Source of the DNA: Candidatus Manganitrophus noduliformans
GTDB taxonomy: Bacteria > Nitrospirota > Nitrospiria > SBBL01 > Manganitrophaceae
Assembly (NCBI RefSeq): GCF_012184425.1
Contig: NZ_VTOW01000005.1
Span: forward strand, 186,001 to 250,000
Direction of reading: 5' to 3'
DNA length: 64,000 bases
The notes beneath the pieces are model-generated. The model saw only the letters and a program-made list of their open reading frames with translations, was not told the origin of the DNA and made no database searches. Below are positions 1-8,166 of this stretch, in pieces (the stretch's first letter is position 1; every line of letters begins with the position of its first letter). A program made the translations under genes and the position numbers.

Positions 1-133
1 CGCGAAGGGCGAAAATCTGGGCCGCGAGAACGCTGATCTCTTGAATCGCTTCTGTGGTGATTTTTTGGACCTGAGGAAGTGCTTCGAGGGCCTCTTCGTA
101 TGTAAAAATGCGCTTTGTCTTGTATTCTGCCAT
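1..133 (-). CDS. DUF2203 family protein (N-terminal fragment)
   Basis: The reverse strand from the ATG at 133-131 reads MAEYKTKRIFTYEEALEALP and continues to the window edge, so only about 44 residues are visible. The FTYEEA-x3-LP opening followed by a helix-forming stretch is what I recall for the DUF2203 family, small uncharacterised proteins of about 120-140 residues. No function can be assigned. It points the same way as serB, about 120 nt downstream of serB's stop, so it could be the distal gene of the same transcript. The rest of the gene lies outside the window. Confidence 0.6.
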   Translation of the reverse strand, partial: MAEYKTKRIFTYEEALEALPQVQKITTEAIQEISVLAAQIFALR

Positions 134-255
134 GGCTGCTCCGGATGCCTCTCCCTAGAATGGTTGATCCGCGAAGGAGCCTCCCGAAGTTCCGGTCCGG
201 ATGGAGGCCCTGCACGGATGCTCATATCTGAATTATATCGCGATCAAAATGACGA

Positions 256-1482
256 TTACAACGTGGTCGTTCGGCGTTGCTTCCTCTGTCTCATGGCGGT
301 GAGATCCTTCTCGGTGATTCCAAGAAGATAGAGGATGGAGTCGAGATTTTTCTGGGTGATGCTGTAATGTGCTTCTTCCCTGACGCGGGGTTTGGCGTTA
401 AAGGCGATGCCGAGGCCGGCGCGGGTGATCATCGGGAGATCGTTCGCGCCGTCGCCGATGGCGATCACCTGATCGAGCGTGACCCCTTCCTTCCGCGCGA
501 TCTCTTCCATCAGGGCCGCCTTTTTCTTGCCGTCTACAATTTCGCCGACGATCTCGCCGGTTAAAACCCCCTCTTTAATCTCCAACGTGTTGGAGTAGGC
601 ATAATCGAGTCCGAGCGACTCTTTTACCCGAGCGCTAAAATAGTCGAATCCTCCGGAGAGGACCGCGGTTCGATATCCGAGCTTCTTGAGAATAGAAACC
701 AGCTCTTTTGCGCCCGGCGTAAAAGGCATCCGCTTGCAGACCTTTTCAAGGACGCCGACCGGGAGTCCTTTTAACAGGCGGACCCGTTCTCGAAGCGCCT
801 CCGGAAAGGAGATCTCCCCGTTCATTGCGCGATGAGTGATCGAGACGACCTTTTCGCCGACGCCCGCCTCTTTGGCCAGCTCATCAATCCCTTCGATCTG
901 GACCAGCGTCGAATCCATATCCATGACGATGAGTCGCTTGGCGCGGCGGAAGAGGTTCTCTTCCTGAACGGCGATATCGACCCCGAACTCGGCATTGAGG
1001 TGAAGCAGCTTTCGAGTCAGAAGGCGGGGGTCGATCGGCTGGGTTGTCGACAGGGTCAGTTCAATACATTCCAACTGCTTGCGAGCGATTGTGTGAATCT
1101 TCTGGATGTTGACACGCTCCTCGGAGAGAAGCGTCGCCAGCTTGGCGATGACGCGAAGGGTCACCGCGGGGCCGAGGCAGGTGACGACGTAATTCTGGAC
1201 GGGGGCCTTCTTTAGAACCTCCGTCGGCCGGACGACTTTGAACTCCATTGACAGACCGAACTCGTGCGCCCGGAAGAGGAGGTCGCGCAAAAGGTGTCGC
1301 TCTCCCTCTTCCGCGCCGTCCAGCTCGATCAAGATGGAGAGGGACAAAATCGACTGGGTCACGACCTGCTCGATGTCGAGAAGCCGGACATCGGATTCAG
1401 CCATAATCTCCGTCAGCGCGGCGGTAATCCCCGGCTGATCGGGGCCGGTGACGGAGACAAGAAGGGCTTTTCTCTTCGGCAT
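256..1482 (-). CDS. serB: phosphoserine phosphatase with N-terminal ACT domains
   Basis: A 408-residue cytoplasmic enzyme for the last step of L-serine synthesis, hydrolysis of phosphoserine. Residues about 5-170 form two ACT-like modules (the first begins VSVTGPDQPGIT), as in the long SerB2 type that senses amino acids. The HAD phosphatase core follows: motif I DMDST at 188-192 (nucleophile Asp188, acid/base Asp190), motif II SGG at 276-278, and motif III GDGAND at 343-348. The length suits a double-ACT SerB. Divergent from the SagB-like gene, with its own promoter candidate at 1512-1540. The ACT domains suggest serine feedback, which is inference from the family. Confidence 0.95.
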   Translation of the reverse strand: MPKRKALLVSVTGPDQPGITAALTEIMAESDVRLLDIEQVVTQSILSLSILIELDGAEEGERHLLRDLLFRAHEFGLSMEFKVVRPTEVLKKAPVQNYVVTCLGPAVTLRVIAKLATLLSEERVNIQKIHTIARKQLECIELTLSTTQPIDPRLLTRKLLHLNAEFGVDIAVQEENLFRRAKRLIVMDMDSTLVQIEGIDELAKEAGVGEKVVSITHRAMNGEISFPEALRERVRLLKGLPVGVLEKVCKRMPFTPGAKELVSILKKLGYRTAVLSGGFDYFSARVKESLGLDYAYSNTLEIKEGVLTGEIVGEIVDGKKKAALMEEIARKEGVTLDQVIAIGDGANDLPMITRAGLGIAFNAKPRVREEAHYSITQKNLDSILYLLGITEKDLTAMRQRKQRRTTTL

Positions 1483-1511
1483 GGTTTTCCTGATGACGGT
1501 AGAACTTCAGT

Positions 1512-1540
1512 GTTATACAAGAAAGAATAATCGAAGGCAA
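1512..1540 (-). promoter_or_regulatory. candidate sigma-70 promoter of serB
   Basis: On the minus strand, TTGCCT (1540-1535) and TATAAC (1517-1512) are separated by exactly 17 nt, upstream of the serB ATG at 1482. The -35 matches consensus at 4 of 6 and the -10 at 5 of 6. Seen by eye only. Confidence 0.5.
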
Positions 1541-1643
1541 GCAGTTTTTGTTTATCGCCGAAGACAAGCGCATCCATATTATAGGGGCAAGAAGGAGGGG
1601 GAATCCGACTGAAACTGATCCGTGCCGGTTTCATTCTTATAAA

Positions 1644-1672
1644 TTGACACCGGTCGGTTTCTATATTAGATT
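1644..1672 (+). promoter_or_regulatory. candidate sigma-70 promoter of the SagB-like gene
   Basis: TTGACA (1644-1649), a 17-nt spacer and TAGATT (1667-1672) lie about 40 nt before the ATG at 1714. The perfect -35 and ideal spacing make this a good housekeeping promoter for the gene and the tightly coupled genes after it. Confidence 0.6.
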
Positions 1673-1713
1673 AAGAAGATTTTAAAGGATTTTAATTCAC
1701 GCGGGAACCCTGG

Positions 1714-3243
1714 ATGGACAAAAAAGCGCTTGCGGAAATTTACCATGAAGAGACCAAATACCATGAAGCGCGGATGGGGAAGTTTCAACGGCCGCTCGAT
1801 TGGGGGGCGCAACCGTCTCCCTACAAAGAATATCACAGCGATAAAAAGATCGACCTGATCCCTTACCTTCCTTTTCAGAATAATCCCTTTACCGGAGAAC
1901 CGCTCCCGCCCGCGAAAACCCAGGGGGGATATCCGTTCGGGATCGCGGAGATCTCGCGGTTGCTTTACTTCACCAACGGCGTCACCGGTATTCTGCAATA
2001 CCCGACCGGCCAGACATTAACCCTTCGGGCCGCGCCGACCGCGGGGGGGCTTTATCCGACCGAGCTCTATGTCGCGATCCGGGGCCTCTCGGTCCTGGAG
2101 AACGGGATCTACAATTTTCAGGTGAAGGATCATTCGTTGGTCCTGGTCTGGGAGGGAGACTTTTGGGAGGAGTTTGAGCGATACTGTATGCACCACGAGG
2201 CGATCGCGAAGTCAAACCTCCTCGTTATCATGACGGCGGTTTATCAACGGAGCGCCTGGCGTTACCAGGAGCGGGCTTATCGCCGCATCCTGCTCGATAC
2301 CGGCCATATTCTCGGGAACCTCGTCGTTTATGCGCCGGAGGAGGGTTTTAGCCCGGTCCCCATCGGCGGTTTCTTGGACACCTCTTTGAACCGTCTCCTC
2401 TTCTTGGATGAAGCGGAAGAAGGGGTCTTGGCCGTGGTCGCCTTGCCGCAAGGGGAGAAGATTAATCCGGAGGAGATCCGTCCGACCTCGGCGGTGGCGT
2501 CGATGCCGATCCCCAAGGGAGAGAATGACTTAAAGATGCTCCAACTCCAGCTCCACCGGGTCTCATCGATCTTGCCGGGAGAGAAGGTCGACCTGTCGGC
2601 CGTCCGCCGGCCTCCCGATCTGAATGTTCTGGAATCGAAACATTCCTACAAAGAGGCGACCCTCCTTCCCGAGTCTCCGATCGACTGGGGCGAGAGTGTC
2701 GGTCAATCGATTCTTTTGAGAAGGTCGACCCGCGGATTCTCGGGGGAAGGTTTTTTAAAGGAGGAGCTTGCCGGGATTTTAGGATATGCCTACTTTCCCG
2801 TTGCGGCGGTTCCATCGCCGTTTTTCGATCCCTCGATTCTCCAGACCTATCTGGTTGTGCAGAAGGTGGTCGGATTGCAGGAGGGGATCTACTACTTTGT
2901 GCCGCAAAAAAACGAGCTGCGGCTCCTGTCGGCCGGAGATTTCCGCGAGCAGACCTGGCATTTCTGTTTGGGACAAGAGTTGGCGCGCGACGCGGCGGCG
3001 CTGGTAATCCACATCGCCCATCTAAAAAGAGCGGTCGAGAAATACGGCGACCGGGCCTACCGTTATCTCCACCTCGATGCGGGGCAAATCGGAGAGCGGC
3101 TGAATCTGGCGGCGATTCGGCTCGGTTTGGGGGTCAGCGGGATCGGCGGCTTTTATGATGATGAAGTGAACGCGCTGCTCGGCCTCTCCCTCGACGAAAT
3201 CGTCGTCTACATCACCACCCTGGGAAGGCCGCGATCCTCATGA
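1714..3243 (+). CDS. two-domain SagB/ThcOx-type nitroreductase-fold dehydrogenase
   Basis: A 509-residue tandem duplication of the nitroreductase-like SagB/ThcOx fold. Domain 1 (about 70-240) keeps the FMN-loop signature RAAPTAGGLYPTELYV followed by a GIYNF strand. Domain 2 (about 325-505) has LLRRSTRGF, GIYYF and a GLGVSGIGGFYDDEVN loop, but its equivalent of the RAAPTAGG motif is degraded to AAVPSPFF, so one site may have lost the cofactor. Family members oxidise azolines in ribosomal peptide clusters, but no YcaO, precursor or protease gene lies nearby, so the substrate is unknown. Its stop overlaps the NUDIX start (ATGA at 3240-3243). Cytoplasmic; no signal peptide. Confidence 0.8.
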   Translation: MDKKALAEIYHEETKYHEARMGKFQRPLDWGAQPSPYKEYHSDKKIDLIPYLPFQNNPFTGEPLPPAKTQGGYPFGIAEISRLLYFTNGVTGILQYPTGQTLTLRAAPTAGGLYPTELYVAIRGLSVLENGIYNFQVKDHSLVLVWEGDFWEEFERYCMHHEAIAKSNLLVIMTAVYQRSAWRYQERAYRRILLDTGHILGNLVVYAPEEGFSPVPIGGFLDTSLNRLLFLDEAEEGVLAVVALPQGEKINPEEIRPTSAVASMPIPKGENDLKMLQLQLHRVSSILPGEKVDLSAVRRPPDLNVLESKHSYKEATLLPESPIDWGESVGQSILLRRSTRGFSGEGFLKEELAGILGYAYFPVAAVPSPFFDPSILQTYLVVQKVVGLQEGIYYFVPQKNELRLLSAGDFREQTWHFCLGQELARDAAALVIHIAHLKRAVEKYGDRAYRYLHLDAGQIGERLNLAAIRLGLGVSGIGGFYDDEVNALLGLSLDEIVVYITTLGRPRSS

Positions 3244-3878
3244 CCGGAGGTCCTCCTTTGGGGAGGGATGCTGAAGCGCGGGTGGAACGGTTTTGGGAGA
3301 TTTTAAAATCGTCTGTGAAGGCCCGGCCCGGCGAGATCCTCTCCAAACCGGAGTTGCGCCCCGCCGCGGTCCTGGTCCCTTTCTTCGACAAGGAAGGGGC
3401 CCCTTATCTTCTCTTAACAAAACGAAGTGAAGGGGTTCAGCGGCATCAAGGGGAGATCGCCTTTCCGGGGGGCTGTTGGGAGTCGTCTGATGCCGATCTT
3501 TTTGAAACGGCGCTCCGGGAGTGCCGGGAAGAGATCGGTCTCGAACGGAACGCAGTGACGCTCATCGGGCGGCTCGACGACCACGAGACGGTGACCGGTT
3601 TCTCGGTCGCTCCCTTTGTCTCCATAATTTCCTATCCCTATCCATTTCGATTGGATTTTCGAGAGATCACGGAACTGATCGAGGTTCCCTTTTCCTTTTT
3701 AATGAATCCGGAAAATTGCCGATTGCGAACGATGCTCTTCAGGGGGACGGAAAGAACGGTCCGATCCTATCTGTACAATGGAAACGACATCTGGGGGGCC
3801 ACGGCCGAAATGATCTATCGTTTGGTCGCGCGCGTTCAGGAGTGCTCAGGCAAGAGAGATGCTCGGGGGATGGGGTGA
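3240..3878 (+). CDS. NUDIX hydrolase, CoA pyrophosphatase type (NudL-like)
   Basis: A 212-residue NUDIX protein. The box GGCWESSDADLFETALREC plus REEIGLE (about residues 79-101) has the spacing typical of CoA pyrophosphatases, where DADLFETALRE replaces the canonical glutamate position. Upstream, LLTKRSEGVQRHQGEIAFPGG resembles the NudL/YeaB signature LTRRSxxLRxHxGQVAFPGG. The family hydrolyses CoA and related nucleoside diphosphate derivatives, needing Mg or Mn. It begins in the stop codon of the SagB-like gene and its own stop overlaps a GTG of the next gene, so three genes are translationally coupled. Confidence 0.85.
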   Translation: MTGGPPLGRDAEARVERFWEILKSSVKARPGEILSKPELRPAAVLVPFFDKEGAPYLLLTKRSEGVQRHQGEIAFPGGCWESSDADLFETALRECREEIGLERNAVTLIGRLDDHETVTGFSVAPFVSIISYPYPFRLDFREITELIEVPFSFLMNPENCRLRTMLFRGTERTVRSYLYNGNDIWGATAEMIYRLVARVQECSGKRDARGMG

Positions 3879-4687
3879 ATAAGAAAAGGGATATTTTGAA
3901 GCGTCACAGTCGAATAAGCGGATTGTTGGCCGTTTCGGTCTGTTTGATGCTGGCCGGTTGTTTCGGTCCGAAAGAGCCTCCCCGTTATCTGGATGAAGGG
4001 GAGGGGCATCTGGTCCGCCTCGATCGAGTCGATCCGGCCGAGCAATATGATCATCCGGCGGAGATCGCGCTTGAAACGATCCAGGCGGTTCTGAACTCGA
4101 TTGTCGTCCGACATGAAGTTTCGTTCTTGAATCGCCTCCTCACCCGACAGAAGGAGATCCGGGGGGCTGCCTTTACCCCGGAGGAGGCGGCCCTGCTGGC
4201 GGAACGGTTGAAGCGTGCCCTGGCGATCGCGACACCCGGAGAGCGGGCGGCGTTTTTTCTGACGTCGCGGAAAAACAGCATGACAACGTTGATCACGTCG
4301 GGGGTTGCATACGTCAAGGAGAAAGAGATCCACTTGATCTTCGGGAATGATCGGACGGCGATCTCAAACGAGCATCGTCCTCACATCCCGCGTGAGAATC
4401 CGCTTTATTCCTTTGAGCCGGGGAGCTTCAAGATTCTTCCTCAATCTCACCAGAGGAAGCTTTCGGGGGAAGGTCGAAGGGTCGAGGCGATTGCGGTGGA
4501 CTTTGCCGCGCTGGTGTCGCCGACTCCGGAACCGAGTGCTTCGGAAGATGAAAAACCGGCGCTTTCTTCGGAAGGCGCTCCGCTTGAAGCGCAGCTCCGG
4601 CTCCTGAAAAAATTAAGGGAAGAGGATCTGATCACCGAGGAAGAGTATAAAGAGAAGAAATCAGAGCTGCTGAAAACATTGAAGTGA
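3875..4687 (+). CDS. SHOCT-domain lipoprotein of unknown function
   Basis: A 270-residue lipoprotein starting at the GTG that overlaps the NUDIX stop (GTGA at 3875-3878). An open frame continues upstream but is antisense-like overlap with the NUDIX gene; the lipoprotein signal fixes the start here. A basic n-region, hydrophobic LLAVSVCLML and lipobox LAGC give an acylated cysteine near residue 29. The middle is alpha-helical with no recognised fold. The C-terminus (LRLLKKLREEDLITEEEYKE) is a SHOCT motif, a short helical oligomerisation module. Residues +2/+3 after Cys are Phe-Gly, so an outer-membrane destination is likely. Function unknown. Confidence 0.75.
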   Translation: MNKKRDILKRHSRISGLLAVSVCLMLAGCFGPKEPPRYLDEGEGHLVRLDRVDPAEQYDHPAEIALETIQAVLNSIVVRHEVSFLNRLLTRQKEIRGAAFTPEEAALLAERLKRALAIATPGERAAFFLTSRKNSMTTLITSGVAYVKEKEIHLIFGNDRTAISNEHRPHIPRENPLYSFEPGSFKILPQSHQRKLSGEGRRVEAIAVDFAALVSPTPEPSASEDEKPALSSEGAPLEAQLRLLKKLREEDLITEEEYKEKKSELLKTLK

Positions 4688-4701
4688 ACGAGGAGGAAGA
4701 G

Positions 4702-4992
4702 ATGGCGGATGTGACCTGTATTCGGTGCGGTCAAACGCGGGCGGAGATCGAAGGGATGCCGTACGGCGGAAAGGTCGGCGTGGAGCTCAAAGCGAAGGTC
4801 TGCAACGTCTGTTGGAAAGAGTGGTATGACATGTCGGTGAAGATCATCAACGAATACCGGTTGAATTTGCGGGAGCCGACGGCGCGGGAATTTCTGGCGA
4901 CGCAGATGCGGATCTTTTTCAAAATGCAGGCGCCGCCCCCCGGCGACGGAATTCAGATTAAAGATACCCCCGATAAAGCCTCCGGCGGATAA
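4702..4992 (+). CDS. Fe(2+)-trafficking (YggX-like) small protein
   Basis: A 96-residue protein beginning MADVTCIRCGQTR. I choose ATG 4702 because AGGAGG lies 6 nt upstream; a GTG at 4684 would overlap the previous gene. The MPYGG segment, WKEWYDMSVKIINEYRLNL and a FLATQMRIFF tail match the layout of the Fe(2+)-trafficking/oxidative-damage-protection family (E. coli YggX: LYPGELG, WAQWQ, LINEKKLN, LEQEM). Unlike YggX it has CxxC pairs (CIRC; CNVC), suggesting a metal-bound knuckle. Role in iron handling is inferred from the family. Sits directly before nth, whose product carries an Fe-S cluster. Confidence 0.75.
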   Translation: MADVTCIRCGQTRAEIEGMPYGGKVGVELKAKVCNVCWKEWYDMSVKIINEYRLNLREPTAREFLATQMRIFFKMQAPPPGDGIQIKDTPDKASGG

Positions 4993-5007
4993 GAGAGAGG
5001 ATCATCG

Positions 5008-5769
5008 TTGTCGGCAAAACGCCTGCCAAAAAATCTGGAAGAAGATCGCGCTCGAATGGCCGAGATCCTTCGGCGTCTTGAGAAACAGTTTCCGGAGGCC
5101 GAGACGGAGCTGACCCATGAGGATCCCTTTCAGCTTTTAATCGCCACGATCCTTTCGGCCCAATGCACCGATGCGCGGGTCAACCGGGTGACGCCGGTCC
5201 TTTTCCGGAGGTATGCGACGCCGGACGCGCTTGCGAAGGCCGACCGGGAGGAGTTGGAGTCGATCATTCGATCGACCGGATTTTTCAAAAGCAAGGCCAA
5301 GAACATCCTTGGCTGTGCGGCGGCGATTGTGGATCGCTTCGGGGGAAAGGTCCCTGTGAATATGGAGGCGTTGGTGACCTTACCGGGGGTCGGTCGGAAA
5401 ACGGCGAATGTCGTTTTGGGGAGCGCCTTCGGCAAACCGGCCATCGTGGTCGATACCCATGTTCGGCGCGTTTCCAATCGGCTAAAGTGGACGCGATCGG
5501 AAGATCCCGATCAGATCGAGGTCGATTTGAGCCGGCTGTTGCCGGAGGAGGAATGGACGGTCGGATCGCACCGGATCCTCCTACACGGGCGGTATCTCTG
5601 TGTGGCCCGCCGGCCGCGCTGTCTGGAGTGTCCGCTGTTCGATCTTTGCCCGGCCGAGACGGAAAAAAAAGGGGCGGAAAGCCGGGCAAAGGGCCGCTCT
5701 CACATTGACAATGCGGGGGGCAACGGCTATAATCAAGCCCCACCTTTAGTGAGTGAAAAATACAAATGA
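5008..5769 (+). CDS. nth: endonuclease III (DNA glycosylase/AP lyase)
   Basis: Base-excision-repair enzyme removing oxidised pyrimidines. The helix-hairpin-helix LPGVGRKTANVV carries catalytic Lys131, and Asp149 lies in VVDTHVRR (numbering from TTG 5008). A [4Fe-4S] site C-x6-C-x2-C-x5-C is formed by Cys198, 205, 208 and 214. ATG 5056 is an alternative start that would give a more usual N-terminus. The ORF runs about 35 residues past the cluster into a low-complexity tail, and that DNA contains a near-perfect promoter for yicC, so the tail may simply be regulatory DNA that happens to be open. The stop overlaps the yicC ATG. Confidence 0.95.
   Translation: MSAKRLPKNLEEDRARMAEILRRLEKQFPEAETELTHEDPFQLLIATILSAQCTDARVNRVTPVLFRRYATPDALAKADREELESIIRSTGFFKSKAKNILGCAAAIVDRFGGKVPVNMEALVTLPGVGRKTANVVLGSAFGKPAIVVDTHVRRVSNRLKWTRSEDPDQIEVDLSRLLPEEEWTVGSHRILLHGRYLCVARRPRCLECPLFDLCPAETEKKGAESRAKGRSHIDNAGGNGYNQAPPLVSEKYK
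5705..5733 (+). promoter_or_regulatory. consensus sigma-70 promoter inside the 3' end of nth
   Basis: TTGACA (5705-5710) and TATAAT (5728-5733) are both perfect consensus hexamers with a 17-nt spacer. Transcription would start near 5740, about 26 nt before the yicC ATG at 5766. It lies inside the nth reading frame and would drive yicC-remA-gmk-rpoZ-coaBC independently of upstream genes. Confidence 0.8.
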
Positions 5770-6644
5770 TCCGAAGTATGACCGGCTACGGCAGGTCGGA
5801 GGGGAACTATAAAGGACGTCCTGTCGCGGTGGAGCTTCGATCGGTGAACCACCGCTACTGTGATGTCGTCATCCGGCTTCCAAAGCTGCTCGCGCCGCTT
5901 GAGGAGACATTCAAAAAAAAGGTCCAAGCGCGCTTTTCCAGGGGGCACATTGAGCTCTCCATCAACTTCAACGGCTCGGGAAATGCTCCAAAACAGTTCA
6001 AGCTCGATCTGGAGTCGGCCGAGGCGTACCATCGCATTCTAAAAAAACTGAAGACATCGCTCCATCTGAGCGGAGAGATCGACGTGGCGCTGATGAGCCA
6101 TTTCAGAGAGATCATTACGACCTCCGAGCCGGAGGAAGAGACGGCGCCGCTGGGACGATTTGTCGATCGGATGGTGGAGCGATCGATGCGTGCGCTGGAG
6201 AAGATGCGTGGTGAAGAGGGGAGGGCGCTCGGTGAAGATTTGGCGGGTCATCTCGATGAATTGGATCGTATGCTGGGCCTCATCAAACAACAGGAGAAAA
6301 AGGCGGTCCAAGCTTACCATGAGCGGCTTCAAAAACGGGTTTCCGAATTGACCCAAGGAATCGCCGTTGATCCGGCGCGTCTGGCTCAAGAAGTGGCCAT
6401 TCTGGTCGACCGGAGCGACATCAGCGAGGAGACGGCCCGTTTGAAAACCCACCTGGAGCAGTTTCGAAAGATGCTCCAGAAGGATGAGGCGGTCGGGCGC
6501 GCGCTGGAATTCCTGCTGCAAGAGATGAACAGGGAAGTGAATACGATCGGCTCCAAGGCGAACGACGTCAACATCTCGCTGCAGGTGGTTGCCATGAAAA
6601 GCGGTCTTGAGAAGATCCGGGAGCAGGTTCAGAATATCGAGTAG
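5766..6644 (+). CDS. yicC: YicC/YloC family endoribonuclease
   Basis: A 292-residue cytoplasmic protein opening MIRSMTGYGR, the hallmark of the YicC family, with ELRSVNHRYCD shortly after and the C-terminal KANDVNISLQVVAMKSGLEKIREQVQNIE hallmark segment (seen as SKANDVNISLQVV then MKSGLEKIREQVQNIE). E. coli YicC is an endoribonuclease involved in small-RNA turnover. Its ATG overlaps the nth stop. It heads the gene order yicC-remA-gmk-rpoZ-coaBC known from Bacillus subtilis (yloC-remA-gmk-yloH-yloI). Probably driven by the promoter at 5705-5733. Confidence 0.93.
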   Translation: MIRSMTGYGRSEGNYKGRPVAVELRSVNHRYCDVVIRLPKLLAPLEETFKKKVQARFSRGHIELSINFNGSGNAPKQFKLDLESAEAYHRILKKLKTSLHLSGEIDVALMSHFREIITTSEPEEETAPLGRFVDRMVERSMRALEKMRGEEGRALGEDLAGHLDELDRMLGLIKQQEKKAVQAYHERLQKRVSELTQGIAVDPARLAQEVAILVDRSDISEETARLKTHLEQFRKMLQKDEAVGRALEFLLQEMNREVNTIGSKANDVNISLQVVAMKSGLEKIREQVQNIE

Positions 6645-6694
6645 CGTCGTTCCAACCGTGGCCTTGGTAATGACGCGGCCACCAGAGAGAAATC

Positions 6695-7003
6695 GTGCCG
6701 TTTAAGCTGGTGAATATCGGATTCGGAAATGTGGTCCCTGCATCACGGATTGTCGCCGTTGTCGCGGCGAACTCTTCTCCGATGAGACGCTTCAAAGAAG
6801 AGGCGAGGGCGGGAGGAAAGCTCGTCGATGCGTCCCAAGGGAGGAAAACGCGCACCGTGATCATCACCGACAGCGGCCATGTGATCCTCTCCGCCATTCA
6901 GCCGGAGACGATCGCGCAGCGATTCGCTTCGGATGAAGACGGGCTCCCCGCCGGTTCCGCTCCCCTCGGTGAGAAGAAGGGGAGAAAACGTCGCTCTTCA
7001 TGA
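6695..7003 (+). CDS. RemA/DUF370 family regulatory protein
   Basis: A 102-residue protein starting at GTG 6695. [18 protein letters not shown] followed by [12 protein letters not shown] and [19 protein letters not shown] is characteristic of the RemA (YlzA, DUF370) family. In B. subtilis RemA is a DNA-binding activator of biofilm-matrix genes; homologues are conserved next to gmk in many phyla with unknown targets. The sequence lies between yicC and gmk as expected. The ~20-residue charged C-terminal tail (KKGRKRRSS) is longer than in B. subtilis RemA. Role here is inferred only. Confidence 0.88.
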   Translation: MPFKLVNIGFGNVVPASRIVAVVAANSSPMRRFKEEARAGGKLVDASQGRKTRTVIITDSGHVILSAIQPETIAQRFASDEDGLPAGSAPLGEKKGRKRRSS

Positions 7004-7021
7004 TGAGGCAATTGGATCGAA

Positions 7022-7651
7022 ATGGATAGAAAAGGAATTATATTCGTTGTCTCGGCCCCTTCCGGTGCGGGGAAGACCTCTCTTTGCCGAGAAGTGGCAA
7101 AGCTGGTTCCAAACCTCCAGTATTCGATCTCTTATACGACGCGCTCTCCCCGGCCGGGAGAGACGCATGGGAAGGATTACTTTTTCGTCGATGAGGCGAC
7201 CTTCCGAAACATGATCGATAAAAACGATTTCATCGAGTGGGCGGAGGTGCATGGGAATCTTTACGGCACCTCGCGCGAGCTTTTGATGGATTGGGTGAAC
7301 CGCGGGATCGATGTGGTCTTGGACATCGACTCTCAAGGGGCGATGACGATCAAGAAAAAATATAACGACGGCGTGTATGTCTACATTCTCCCCCCTTCTT
7401 TCGAAGTGCTGCGGCAACGTTTGGTCGATCGAAAATCGGATTCTGCCGATGAGATTTCACGGCGGCTTCAAAAGGCGCGCGAAGAGATCTGGAATTACCG
7501 GCAATATTATTATCTGATCGTGAACTCGGAATTTCACAAGGCATTGAAGGAACTCGAAGCGGTGATGATCGCCGAACGGATTAAAATGAAGCAGATGAAT
7601 CTTTCCTGGATCGAGGAGACCTTTATCAAGCATTTGAGCAAGGAAATCTGA
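7022..7651 (+). CDS. gmk: guanylate kinase
   Basis: A 209-residue enzyme converting GMP to GDP with ATP. P-loop APSGAGKT at 12-19, GMP-binding YTTRSPRPGETHGKDYFFV, the WAEVHGNLYGTS segment and the lid with RRLQKAREE are all present, and the length is normal. It lies 18 nt after remA and is followed, after a terminator-like hairpin, by rpoZ, the usual gmk-rpoZ pairing that links nucleotide metabolism with RNA polymerase. No oddities. Confidence 0.97.
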   Translation: MDRKGIIFVVSAPSGAGKTSLCREVAKLVPNLQYSISYTTRSPRPGETHGKDYFFVDEATFRNMIDKNDFIEWAEVHGNLYGTSRELLMDWVNRGIDVVLDIDSQGAMTIKKKYNDGVYVYILPPSFEVLRQRLVDRKSDSADEISRRLQKAREEIWNYRQYYYLIVNSEFHKALKELEAVMIAERIKMKQMNLSWIEETFIKHLSKEI

Positions 7652-7661
7652 CCTACACCTT

Positions 7662-7690
7662 AGAAGGGAGGAGTAATCCCTTCTTTATTT
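7662..7690 (+). terminator. hairpin between gmk and rpoZ
   Basis: An 8-bp perfect stem (AGAAGGGA at 7662-7669 with TCCCTTCT at 7677-7684), a 7-nt loop, then TTATTT. It is a modest intrinsic terminator or attenuator that could lower rpoZ-coaBC expression relative to gmk. Confidence 0.5.
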
Positions 7691-7704
7691 GAAAGGAATG
7701 ACTG

Positions 7705-8091
7705 ATGGAAATTATTTCTCTTCCCGTTGAGACAGATTATTCGAAGATTGATTCCCGGTATCGATTGGTGATCATCGCATCACAGCGGGCGCGGCAGCTG
7801 ATGGAGGGTGCGAAGCAGACGCACCAAAGCCGACATGCCAAGGCGAGCACGATTGCGCTTGAAGAGGTGCTCGGGGATGAATTGGAAGTGCTCTATGGAA
7901 AAGAAGCGAAACAGGCGCAGCGCGATGCAAAACGCCTGCGTGAGGAGATGAAAACCCGTCAGTTGCTGACCGAACGGGAAGAGGAGTTGGCAAGCGAAAT
8001 TCGAAAGGATTTGAGCGTTTACTTGGAGGAGGCGAAGCGGCAAGAAGCGGCGCCTCCGGAGCCGGTCGTCAAGGAGGAGAAGGAGGAATAA
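7705..8091 (+). CDS. rpoZ: RNA polymerase omega subunit
   Basis: A 128-residue protein with SRYRLVIIASQRARQLMEG at residues about 12-31, the omega signature (ID-S-RY-LV-x-A-x-RA-QL). Omega promotes assembly of beta' and binds ppGpp in many bacteria. AAAGGA precedes the ATG. The C-terminal half is a charged, Glu/Lys-rich helix ending KEEKEE, longer than the E. coli 91-residue protein but common in other phyla. Its position between gmk and coaBC supports the call. Confidence 0.9.
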   Translation: MEIISLPVETDYSKIDSRYRLVIIASQRARQLMEGAKQTHQSRHAKASTIALEEVLGDELEVLYGKEAKQAQRDAKRLREEMKTRQLLTEREEELASEIRKDLSVYLEEAKRQEAAPPEPVVKEEKEE

Positions 8092-8166
8092 TCTCTCCTC
8101 GGAATGTCTTTCCCTTTGAGAGGGACCTTCCCCCGTGCTCTTTCGCCGATACGATGGGATGACGCG

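Noticed and set aside
1983-2816. Several antisense open frames inside the SagB-like gene
   Set aside because: They mirror the codon bias of the sense gene and have Arg/Pro/Ser-rich, low-complexity translations.
1714-4687. Thiazole/oxazole-modified peptide cluster around the SagB-like protein
   Set aside because: No YcaO cyclodehydratase, E1-like protein, precursor peptide or export genes were found.
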